Shown here piece by piece: positions 37,321-44,768 of a stretch of DNA of 64,000 bases. Position numbers and translations under genes: made by a program. The notes under the pieces were generated by a model. That model saw only the letters and a program-made list of their open reading frames with translations, did not search any database and was not told the origin of the DNA. Source of the DNA: Anatilimnocola floriformis (lineage in GTDB: Bacteria; Planctomycetota; Planctomycetia; Pirellulales; Pirellulaceae); the NCBI RefSeq assembly GCF_024256385.1, contig NZ_JAMLFW010000001.1, forward strand, positions 1,488,001 through 1,552,000, given 5' to 3'. Each line of letters opens with the position of its first letter. Position 1 is the stretch's first letter.

Positions 37321-37752
37321 CCAACCTCTTTTATTTATCGGTTGGCGGGCTGAATTGCAACGTAATTTTCTGCGGCCAGCCGCAAAGAGTTTGCCGTAAG
37401 TCCTTTCAGGGGTGCCACTGGCCAGAGCCAGTGCTGGATTGGCGAGGGAACGTCGGCAGCTCGGCTCAACGGCGACACTGGCCGTTTTGGCAAGAGGTTA
37501 TCTGGCGAACCAACGGTCGTTTTCAGATGGTCGTTGCCGAACAACCGTTGGATGACGAGATCACCTCGTGCCAAAATTCGCGAGGTTTACGTTGGCTCAA
37601 GAGAGCCCCTCCCCCTCGCCAATCGGCACTGGCCAACGAGCCAGTGGCACACGAAAAATATCGTCAAAAAACTAGTGGACAACCAGCCACTACTCTCCTC
37701 TAGTGGGACGTCGCGTCGTGGATTTTCAGTTTCCAAAACGAGGGGCAGAGTC
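37321..37752. other. Intergenic region between DUF1501 and HTH genes
   Basis: About 430 bases with no separate gene. It is occupied largely by an inverted-repeat pair (37412-37650). The frame open from 37534 into the HTH gene is translated from this repeat DNA and is not believed to be coding before the ATG at 37753. Confidence 0.5.
37412..37650. repeat. REP-doublet-like inverted repeat
   Basis: The left arm (37412-37448) starts GTGCCACTGG and ends ATTGGCGAGGG. The right arm (37614-37650), read on the opposite strand, starts GTGCCACTGG and ends ATTGGCGAGG, with internal CCAGTGC in both. About 165 bases lie between the arms. Each arm also contains a small internal palindrome around CCACTGGC/GCCAGTG. 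This is the form of paired REP elements (REPINs). Confidence 0.65.
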
Positions 37753-39057
37753 ATGGCCGAGGATCGAAAAATCGAAGGGCAGAAACCTGACAGCAAGCCA
37801 AAAAAGGAAAAGGACATCCTCAAGCCGATGCACGTGAGCGAGCGCGATAAGAGGATTTTTCACGAGGTGCGTGTCGACGGCCGATCGCAGACGGAGGTCG
37901 GCAGTAAGTACGGCCTCACGCAGCCGCGGGTGAGCAAAATTATCACGCGCGTCGAGCTTTGGTTGTCGCAGCCCGTCGCGAAGGATTTCGCAGAGTTGCC
38001 ACGGGCCGATCGGCTGCGCGCCGTCTCGCGGCTCCACAAAATGCGACTCGACAAGATGTACGAAGAGGCCCTCTCGGCGTGGGAGGCTTCGCGCAAACCG
38101 CGAACCATTCGCAAGACGAAGATGGTCAAGGGCGAGTCGGTTCCCGACCCCGAAGTGCAATCGCAAAACGGCGACGCTCGGCTGTGGAAGTGCGTCATCA
38201 TCGCGATGAAAGAGCTGTCGGCGTTCGAGGGTTTCAACGGCCGCGGCGAGGTCGATGCCTCGACGGCGGGCCGCGTGTGGGAACCGGTGCTGAAAGACGA
38301 AGCCGTCAATCGCGAAGTGAAACGCCGCACGATGCTGGGCATGTTCGACACGCCCGGCGACGAAGGAATTCCGGGGGCGTGGGGGAATGAGATGGCAGCG
38401 CGCAACGCGCAGCTTGCTGCCGATGGAGCCAATCAACCGGATGTCGGGAGGGCGACGCTCCCGCGGAGCCGCGCCGGTGAACCGGCTGACGCCGGTGGAG
38501 CCAATCAATCGACGGCGAACGATGATCGCGCGGAGGAATATCAATCGGCCTGCGACCACGGCTCGGCGGGAGCCTCGCCCTCCCTGAGCGAAGACTGTGC
38601 AGAAGTTTGCGACCCACCCGTTAGTGGCTGTTATAAAAGGTTATACGAAAACGGAAGTGAATCGTCTCAAGATGTTGAACAACAGTGTGTTACGACAAAA
38701 GAAAAACGTGATAACCTGTTATATATAACAGGGTCAATCCCCGGGAGGGCGACGCTCCCGCGGAGCCGCGCCGGTGAACCAGCCGCCGCCAGTGAAACCA
38801 ATCCATCGAATGAGAACAGCAATCGAGCGGAAGGAAATCAACCGGCCTCCGACCACGGCTCGGCAGGAGCCTCGCCCTCCCGAGAAGCGCCCTCCCGAGA
38901 AACGCCCCAGGGAACGCCGTTCCGGCAATTCCCCTCGCCGGAATTCATGGCGCGAAATACCGGCATGCCGATCGTCACCGTTCGCCAAATGACGCCACCC
39001 TCGAAACGAGAATTCGGCATGCCGTATCCATCGTCCCCTAGTGAAACGTCCGGCTGA
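37753..39057 (+). CDS. HTH protein with repeat-derived C-terminal half
   Basis: A 434-residue protein from ATG 37753. The N-terminal part (about 30-85) is a helix-turn-helix of sigma region 4/resolvase type (SQTEVGSKYGLTQPRVSKIITRVELW). The middle (LHKMRLDKMYEEALSAWEAS, GDARLWKCVIIAMKELSAFEG) is reminiscent of phage terminase small subunits, at low confidence. From about residue 230 the sequence is built from inserted repeats: GRATLPRSRAGEPA and DHGSAGASPS each occur twice, matching two REP-doublets on the DNA, with an AT-rich island between them. The frame stays open through both. The C-terminal half is probably disordered. Confidence 0.7.
   Translation: MAEDRKIEGQKPDSKPKKEKDILKPMHVSERDKRIFHEVRVDGRSQTEVGSKYGLTQPRVSKIITRVELWLSQPVAKDFAELPRADRLRAVSRLHKMRLDKMYEEALSAWEASRKPRTIRKTKMVKGESVPDPEVQSQNGDARLWKCVIIAMKELSAFEGFNGRGEVDASTAGRVWEPVLKDEAVNREVKRRTMLGMFDTPGDEGIPGAWGNEMAARNAQLAADGANQPDVGRATLPRSRAGEPADAGGANQSTANDDRAEEYQSACDHGSAGASPSLSEDCAEVCDPPVSGCYKRLYENGSESSQDVEQQCVTTKEKRDNLLYITGSIPGRATLPRSRAGEPAAASETNPSNENSNRAEGNQPASDHGSAGASPSREAPSRETPQGTPFRQFPSPEFMARNTGMPIVTVRQMTPPSKREFGMPYPSSPSETSG
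38446..38584. repeat. REP-doublet inside the HTH gene, copy 1
   Basis: The left arm GGGAGGGCGACGCTCCCGCG (38446-38465 and on) is matched on the opposite strand by 38553-38584, whose complement reads GGGAGGGCGAGGCTCCCGCC and continues GAGCCG. Arms are about 30 bases each, separated by about 80 bases, and lie in the coding frame without breaking it. Confidence 0.75.
38715..38732. repeat. Perfect 18-bp AT-rich palindrome
   Basis: CCTGTTATATATAACAGG is a perfect palindrome within an AT-rich stretch of about 100 bases (38630-38732). ATAAAAGGTTAT near 38634 is a near inverted copy of ATAACCTGTTAT at 38711-38722, so the island may itself be a small hairpin element lying between the two REP-doublets. 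Confidence 0.6.
38743..38881. repeat. REP-doublet inside the HTH gene, copy 2
   Basis: The second copy of the same doublet: the left arm begins GGGAGGGCGACGCTCCCGCG at 38743, and the right arm is the reverse complement at about 38851-38881. Length and arm spacing equal those of copy 1 (139 bases), and the interior differs in detail. It again keeps the reading frame open. Confidence 0.75.
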
Positions 39058-39182
39058 CGTCGTCGACGGGGGCCGACGCGTGGTTCTTTGGCGGCTTCCC
39101 GACTAAGATGAAACGGCTGTACTTTTCTCGGCTGTGCGTTCCGATCGTGCATTCCACTTGTGCTCTCGCCGTTAATTGATTT

Positions 39183-40175
39183 ATGCCCATTAAAGCAACC
39201 TGTGCCTGTGGTGCCTCCTTCGCCGCGAAGGATGAACTAGCCGGCCGAACCGTGGCTTGTCCGAAGTGCAAGCAGCCCCTCACCATTCCACGGCCGCAAG
39301 CGCCGGCGGCCCCCGCCGTGCCGCACGAAAATGCCGACTTATTCGATGGTTTGGGTCTGAAGGCGCGCGACGAGAGTCAGGGCCGCTGCCCCAGTTGTTC
39401 GGCGCCGATGGCGCCCAATGCGGTCATTTGCGTGAAGTGCGGCTTCAACACCAAGCTCGGCAAGCGAATGCAAACCATCAGCATGAGCAACGAGGCTCCA
39501 GCCGCCACCGGTGGCGGACACGGAGGCCATGGCGGCGACGCCACGGGCATGCTCATGGCGCGGGCCCGGGCCGCTGCCGAAGAAGATGCGATTGCCGAAC
39601 GGGCCAAGACGCAAGAAGGTACGCCCGTGTGGATATTGGGCGCGGGCTTGGGAGCGGCCATTCTGTTCGGCCTGGTGATGTCGCTCATTCCGCAGCACGT
39701 CGCGCTCAAAGGGACGGGCACGGTCTTGGTGGTCGCCAACTTTCTGTTGGTGGCGTTTGCCGCCGTCGGGGTTTTTGTACAAGTGATTCCGAAGAACCCC
39801 GCGATGGCCATCGGCGCGCTCGTCGGCGATGTCATCATCAGTGCCATCGCTATCTGGCTGATCTTTTTTATCAGCGAAGAGACCATGCCCAAAGGCGCGA
39901 CTCGTTTCTCGCTCATGCTGGTTGGCGTGTGCACCACGGGTATTGCGTACACCGATCCCGAGGGTTGCGCGAAATTTGCGTTCTATCTGCAGGTTGCCTA
40001 TGCTCTGCGATTCGTCGGCTTGATCCTGCTGGTGGTTGCTTCTCTGGTGGTTCCCGCTGCAGGAGAACCGAAAATTAACCGCCTGCCTGATTTTCAGTCG
40101 CCGGTAGCGGTTTGCGTTTCTACCAAACATTCGTATCACGAGGCCAAGCTATGTTTCGTTCCTGCTTGTTCCTGA
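39183..40175 (+). CDS. Zinc-ribbon membrane protein
   Basis: A 330-residue protein. It begins with a zinc-ribbon-like CACGASFAAKDELAGRTVACPKC (residues 8-30), followed by a second ribbon CPSCSAPMAPNAVICVKCG (68-86), then a Gly/His-rich linker and about five membrane helices from residue 150 (VWILGAGLGAAILFGLVMSL, TVLVVANFLLVAFAAVGVFV, ALVGDVIISAIAIWLIFFI, and others). Soluble N-terminal double ribbons attached to a membrane domain are common among planctomycete proteins of unknown function. The last 25 bases overlap the next gene, so the extreme C-terminus may be read through from a shifted ancestral stop. Confidence 0.72.
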   Translation: MPIKATCACGASFAAKDELAGRTVACPKCKQPLTIPRPQAPAAPAVPHENADLFDGLGLKARDESQGRCPSCSAPMAPNAVICVKCGFNTKLGKRMQTISMSNEAPAATGGGHGGHGGDATGMLMARARAAAEEDAIAERAKTQEGTPVWILGAGLGAAILFGLVMSLIPQHVALKGTGTVLVVANFLLVAFAAVGVFVQVIPKNPAMAIGALVGDVIISAIAIWLIFFISEETMPKGATRFSLMLVGVCTTGIAYTDPEGCAKFAFYLQVAYALRFVGLILLVVASLVVPAAGEPKINRLPDFQSPVAVCVSTKHSYHEAKLCFVPACS

Positions 40176-40882
40176 TCGTTGCCGCGGCGGCGTGCGGTGC
40201 GGCTGTGCGTGCCGAAGAACCCGCTGCCGGTAAGCAAGTCGCGCAGCAGTTCACCACCAAGGATGACGCCGGCGAAGAGACCACGCTCCATTACTGGTTG
40301 TATCTGCCGAAGAACCACGATGGCAAAACGAAGTTGCCCGTGATGCTGTTTATGCATGGTTCGGGCGAGCGCGGTGATGATCTCGAAGTGGTCAAGAAAC
40401 ATGGCCCGCCGAAAGTGTGTACGACCAACGAAGATTGGCAGTTCATCACCATTTCGCCGCAATGCCCGAGCAACAAACGCTGGGATGCCGCCGTGCTGAC
40501 GAAGCTGGTCGATCAAGTCGCCGCGGCGCAGCAGGGTGATGAGAAGCGGTTGTATGTGACCGGCCTCAGCATGGGAGGCAGCGGTACATGGGCGATGATC
40601 GCCGCGAATCCCGGCAAGTTTGCCGCCGCCGTGCCCATGTGCGGCCGAGGCAACGAAACGGCTGCCGACAAACTGGTGTCGCTGCCGATCTGGGTTTTTC
40701 ACGGCGCGAAGGACACGGGTTCGCCGGTCGCGCTAAGCCAAACGATGGTCGATGCCATCAAGAAAGCGGGCGGCGAAAAAGTGAAGCTCACGATCGATCC
40801 CGATGCGGGCCACGATTGCTGGACGAAAGCGTATGGCGATCTAGCGCTGTATAAGTGGTTGCTAGAACAGAAGAAGAATTAA
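40151..40882 (+). CDS. Secreted alpha/beta-hydrolase, predicted peptidase (COG4099-like)
   Basis: A 243-residue protein from ATG 40151, with signal peptide MFRSCLFLIVAAAACGAAVRA. The alpha/beta-hydrolase triad is Ser140 (GLSMGGSG), Asp188 (FHGAKDTGSP) and His221 (DAGHDCW). An oxyanion-type loop VMLFMHGSGERGDD (64-77) precedes it. The pattern matches the predicted peptidase/esterase group COG4099, close to acetyl-xylan and feruloyl esterases and prolyl oligopeptidase-like enzymes; the substrate is open. Its stop overlaps the convergent glpD end by four bases. Confidence 0.82.
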   Translation: MFRSCLFLIVAAAACGAAVRAEEPAAGKQVAQQFTTKDDAGEETTLHYWLYLPKNHDGKTKLPVMLFMHGSGERGDDLEVVKKHGPPKVCTTNEDWQFITISPQCPSNKRWDAAVLTKLVDQVAAAQQGDEKRLYVTGLSMGGSGTWAMIAANPGKFAAAVPMCGRGNETAADKLVSLPIWVFHGAKDTGSPVALSQTMVDAIKKAGGEKVKLTIDPDAGHDCWTKAYGDLALYKWLLEQKKN

Positions 40883-42441
40883 TCCACTAGATAGCCGCGG
40901 GCCACGGCGGTAAATGACTCTACCTGGTCGCGCTGCCAGTCTTGGTCCTTGCGAAGTTCGCTGGCCAGCAGTTCCGCCACCGGAGCAGCCATGGCGATGG
41001 CAGCGCGGGCATTGAGAAACAAGGCCCGCGTTCGCCGCGCGAGGATGTCTTCAACCGTGCGGGCCATTTCGTGCCGCGCGGCCCAGACGACTTCGGCGGC
41101 GACAATCGGCAGATCGGGATGGAGTTGCCGGCCGAGTTTCTCGTCTTGCTGGATCAGCTTTTCAATCGCCGCTGCATCGGCGCCATACACCGCCAAGCGC
41201 GCTGGCTTGCTCGTTACTTCCAGCCAGCCGTGAATGTGCAGTTCTTTGGTAGCGCACTCCCGTGCCGGCAAACCAGCGAGCGCGGCGGCGCGGTTGACGC
41301 AGTCCTCGGCCATGTTGCGATAGGTGGTCCACTTGCCGCCGGTGATCGTCAGCAGGTTCGAGTCGTCGATGTGAATCGTGTGGTCGCGCGAGAGGGCGGC
41401 GGTGTTCTTGCCTCCGCCACTTTTCACCAGCGGCCGAATGCCGGCAAAGATGCTGAGAATGTCGGTCCGCGTCGGCGCCCGTTCCAAGTAACGGCCGGCC
41501 GTTTCGAGAATGAAGTCGATCTCGGCCTCGGTGGCCAGCGGTTCAAGCGGCGTGTCGTTGATCGGCACATCGGTCGTGCCGACCAGCGTGTGGCCATGCC
41601 AGGGAATGGCGAACAGCACGCGGCCGTCGGGCGTATCGGGCACCATGATCGCGTGGTCGCTGGGCAGGAACGAGCCGGCGAAAACCAGATGCACGCCCTG
41701 ACTGGGCGAGACGATGTTCGTGGCCGCAGAATCCGCCAGCCGGCGAACACCATCGCAGAATGGGCCGGTCGCGTTGATGACGGCGCGAGCAGTGATCGAT
41801 TTTCGTTCCCCAGACTCGAGGTCTTCGAAGTCAACACCGTTCGCCTTGCCGTTGCTATCCTTGTGAATCGCGGTGACGCGTGCATAGTTGAGCAACGTCG
41901 CACCTTGCTCCACTGCCGTCGCGGCGAGATTGATCAGCAGCCGCGCGTCGTCGAACTGGCCATCGGAATAAACCACGCCGCCGCGGAGGCCCGCCGTTTT
42001 GAGGTTCGGATTTTTCGCGAGCGCCGCGGCCCGCGACAGTGTATACGTGCGATTGAAGCCGAGGCTCCCGGCCAGCCAGTCGTACACCGTCAGCCCAAGG
42101 CCGTAGTACGACTTTTCCCACCAAGAATAGCTCGGCACGATGAAGGGGAGATCGTGCACGATGTGCGGCGCGTTCTGCCGCAGGCGGCCTCGCTCGCGCA
42201 ACGCTTCGCGCACGAGCGAGACATTTCCTTGTCGCAAATACCGCACGCCGCCATGCACCAGCTTGGTGCTGCGCGTGGATGTTCCCTTGCCGAAGTCGTG
42301 TTGCTCAAGCAGTAGCGTGCGATAACCGCGCGCCGCCGAGTCGACGGCCGTGCCGACGCCCGTCGCGCCGCCGCCGATGATGACAAGGTCCCACGGCTCG
42401 GCGGAATCAAAAACCTCTCGGCGCATCGAGTCACGATTCAT
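40879..42441 (-). CDS. glpD: Aerobic glycerol-3-phosphate dehydrogenase
   Basis: A 520-residue FAD flavoprotein that oxidises glycerol 3-phosphate to dihydroxyacetone phosphate and feeds electrons to quinones at the inner membrane. The FAD-binding motif [19 protein letters not shown] is at 18-36, [23 protein letters not shown] follows, and the [11 protein letters not shown] and [15 protein letters not shown] motifs in the C-terminal half are diagnostic. Normal length. It overlaps glpK by four bases (ATGA), so the pair forms a tight operon for glycerol use. Confidence 0.95.
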   Translation of the reverse strand: MNRDSMRREVFDSAEPWDLVIIGGGATGVGTAVDSAARGYRTLLLEQHDFGKGTSTRSTKLVHGGVRYLRQGNVSLVREALRERGRLRQNAPHIVHDLPFIVPSYSWWEKSYYGLGLTVYDWLAGSLGFNRTYTLSRAAALAKNPNLKTAGLRGGVVYSDGQFDDARLLINLAATAVEQGATLLNYARVTAIHKDSNGKANGVDFEDLESGERKSITARAVINATGPFCDGVRRLADSAATNIVSPSQGVHLVFAGSFLPSDHAIMVPDTPDGRVLFAIPWHGHTLVGTTDVPINDTPLEPLATEAEIDFILETAGRYLERAPTRTDILSIFAGIRPLVKSGGGKNTAALSRDHTIHIDDSNLLTITGGKWTTYRNMAEDCVNRAAALAGLPARECATKELHIHGWLEVTSKPARLAVYGADAAAIEKLIQQDEKLGRQLHPDLPIVAAEVVWAARHEMARTVEDILARRTRALFLNARAAIAMAAPVAELLASELRKDQDWQRDQVESFTAVARGYLVD

Positions 42442-43940
42442 GCTTCGTCACCGGTGTTCCACTGCTTGCTGCGCTCCACGGCTCGCTGCCACTGCTTCCG
42501 CAAGGCCGCGGCCTGTTCGCGCGGCATCTGCGGTTCGTAACGGCGGTCGATTTTTTGCGCTGCCACGAGCTCGTCGGTTCCTGCCCACAGCCCGACTGCG
42601 AGGCCAGCCAGATATGCGGCTCCGAGCGCCGTCGTTTCGGTTTCCGCCGGCCGCACGAGGGGCACGCCGAGCAGGTCGGCCTGAAATTGCATCAGCAGGT
42701 CGTCCTTCGAGGCTCCGCCGTCGACCCGCATCTCCGGCAGCGCGAGTCCCGAATCGGCCTGCATCGCCGCAACCAGATCAGCCACTTGAAAGGCGATCGA
42801 CTCGACCGCGGCTCGCGCGATGTGGGCCTTGGTGTTGCCGCGCGTCAGGCCGATCATTAGGCCGCGCGCATCCGAATCCCAGTGCGGAGCCCCCAGCCCG
42901 GCAAAAGCTGGCACCAGGAACACGCCGCCGCTATCGGGGACCGACGCCGCGAGTTGCGATACATCGCTACTCTTGCGGATGATCTCCAAGCCATCGCGCA
43001 GCCATTGCACGACAGCGCCGCCGATGAAAACGCTTCCCTCGAGAGCGTATGTCGTCTGCTCGTTTCGCCGACAAGCGACCGTTGTGAGCAAACGATTGTG
43101 CGACGGCAGGACTTTTTCGCCCGTGCTCTGCAGCATGAAACAGCCGGTGCCATACGTCGTCTTGGTTTGCCCCGGCTGCAGACACAGCTGGCCGAAGAGA
43201 GCCGCCTGTTGATCGCCGGCGATTCCCGCGATCGGCGTCGCCTGCGAGCCGAGCAAACCGCTGGCCACTTCGCCGTAGATTTCACTCGATGAACGAACCT
43301 CGGGCAACAAGCTCGCCGGAATGCCGAAGAGCTGGAGCAGCTCCGCATCCCACTGGCCGGTGTGAATGTTGTAGAGCATGGTCCGCGACGCGTTGGTCAC
43401 GTCGGTCACATGCTGTTTGCCATGCGTCAGCTTCCAGACCAGCCAGGTATCGATCGTGCCGAAGGCGAGTTCGCCTTTCTCGGCGCGCTCGCGGGCGCCC
43501 GGAACATTTTGCAACAGCCAGGCGATCTTGGTGGCGGAAAAATAAGCGTCAATCAAGAGGCCGGTCCGCTCTTGAATGAGTTGCTCTTTGCCCTGCGATT
43601 TTAATTGATCGCACAGCGGCGAAGTGCGTCGGTCCTGCCAGACAATCGCATGGTGAATCGGCTGGCCGGTCGCGCGATCCCAGATAACGGTGGTTTCCCG
43701 CTGATTGGTGATGCCGATGGCTTGCACATCGCCGGCTTTCAGGCGGGCCTGCGCGATGGCTTCGGCAGCGACGCCGATTTGCGTCGACCAGATTTCGAGC
43801 GCATCGTGCTCGACCCAGCCGGGCTTGGGAAAATGCTGAGCGAATTCCTTTTGAGCAACGGCAATGATGCTCCCTTGCTTGTCAAAAACGATCGCCCGGC
43901 AGCTGGTAGTGCCCGCATCGAGAGCGAGGATGTGCGGCAT
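42438..43940 (-). CDS. glpK: Glycerol kinase
   Basis: A 500-residue FGGY-family kinase phosphorylating glycerol with ATP. The N-terminal phosphate loop reads [16 protein letters not shown]. The signatures [45 protein letters not shown] and the C-terminal [20 protein letters not shown] are all present. Full length. It precedes glpD in the operon; no glpF facilitator gene is seen in the window. Confidence 0.97.
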   Translation of the reverse strand: MPHILALDAGTTSCRAIVFDKQGSIIAVAQKEFAQHFPKPGWVEHDALEIWSTQIGVAAEAIAQARLKAGDVQAIGITNQRETTVIWDRATGQPIHHAIVWQDRRTSPLCDQLKSQGKEQLIQERTGLLIDAYFSATKIAWLLQNVPGARERAEKGELAFGTIDTWLVWKLTHGKQHVTDVTNASRTMLYNIHTGQWDAELLQLFGIPASLLPEVRSSSEIYGEVASGLLGSQATPIAGIAGDQQAALFGQLCLQPGQTKTTYGTGCFMLQSTGEKVLPSHNRLLTTVACRRNEQTTYALEGSVFIGGAVVQWLRDGLEIIRKSSDVSQLAASVPDSGGVFLVPAFAGLGAPHWDSDARGLMIGLTRGNTKAHIARAAVESIAFQVADLVAAMQADSGLALPEMRVDGGASKDDLLMQFQADLLGVPLVRPAETETTALGAAYLAGLAVGLWAGTDELVAAQKIDRRYEPQMPREQAAALRKQWQRAVERSKQWNTGDEA

Positions 43941-44017
43941 GGAGAGGTTCCGCGTGATAGTGCTAAGAGTGGATCAGCACGTTTTAACATGCGGCGGTGA
44001 CTGGGGACATGCGCCGA

Positions 44018-44523
44018 TTACGGCCGCGTCGCGAGTGAAATGCCGCGGTTCAGCAAATCCTTCGCCCACGCGATCACGCGGTGACTCTGCACAATGGCGA
44101 TGACGAAGAACATCAATGGGACTAAGGCGGCGGGTGCGAAGGACGCGATGCCGACGACCGCGAACAATATGAGGGCCAAGTAACTTCCCACAAGTCCTAG
44201 ATAAACAGCCCAGAGTTGCTTGAAAATCGTCATCAGCCCGGCAACAAACCACAGTCCAGCGCAAATCAATAGGATCAGGCCAACTACTTCGAATTGAAGT
44301 AAGGTGTCGCCACGGGTAAAGAGCTGACCGCTTAGGAGAGGAAAGCTGATTGCCGAAACAACGACTCCGACCAACATCCAAAGCCCCCCAGCCCATGTAT
44401 CTGCGAACGAAATTGCTGCAACAACGCGCGAGTATCACCGCTAGTCTCCAGCGGCAATCGGTCATCGACGACCGCCGGTGACGCGTATGGATTCACATCG
44501 GATGGATCATTTGAAAGAGTCAT
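44018..44523 (-). pseudogene. Frameshifted NPY-motif membrane protein gene
   Basis: Two overlapping frames look like pieces of one gene. The upstream frame (from ATG 44523) begins MTLSNDPSDVNPYASPAVV, a typical planctomycete NPYxSP opening, but loses sense after about 30 residues. The downstream frame (stop at 44018) encodes an about four-helix membrane protein (LWMLVGVVVSAISFPLL, VVGLILLICAGLWFVAGLM, LGLVGSYLALILFAVVGIA, LVPLMFFVIAIV). It is open upstream of its first ATG as far as a TGA at 44435-44437, covering the start of helix 1. A one-base shift between about 44332 and 44434 would join them. Real pseudogene or assembly error. Confidence 0.55.
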
Positions 44524-44553
44524 GAGAACTCAAATCCACGCTGTGACAATCCT

Positions 44554-44742
44554 TCACCAGCTGCCGTTGCCAAATTGCACGCCGATCAGAATCACCAGCA
44601 CGATCACCGCGGGAATGAGCAAGACGACTGAGAACGCAGTGACCACAAGATAGAGCGTGTCGAGCCAGACGGGCCGCGGTTCGGCGACGACTTCGGGCGG
44701 TGGTTCGGCCGGCTGCGGCGACTCGTAAGGGTTCACGATCAT
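44554..44742 (-). CDS. Small NPY-motif single-helix protein
   Basis: A 62-residue protein from ATG 44742: MIVNPYESPQPAEPPP, a proline-rich linker, then one strongly hydrophobic helix (TLYLVVTAFSVVLLIPAVIVLVILIG) and a six-residue tail. The NPYESP opening is a recurring N-terminal motif of planctomycete membrane proteins, which supports this start over the frame's first ATG at 44796. It lies just upstream of the frameshifted NPY gene and downstream of the HtrA-like operon. Function unknown. Confidence 0.6.
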   Translation of the reverse strand: MIVNPYESPQPAEPPPEVVAEPRPVWLDTLYLVVTAFSVVLLIPAVIVLVILIGVQFGNGSW

Positions 44743-44768
44743 GTTCGCTGCAATCCATTCAACGAATG

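Noticed and set aside
43974-44465. 163-codon frame across the broken NPY gene
   Set aside because: Its residues (many Arg, Trp, Cys) show no membrane pattern; the other two frames carry the NPY motif and the helices.
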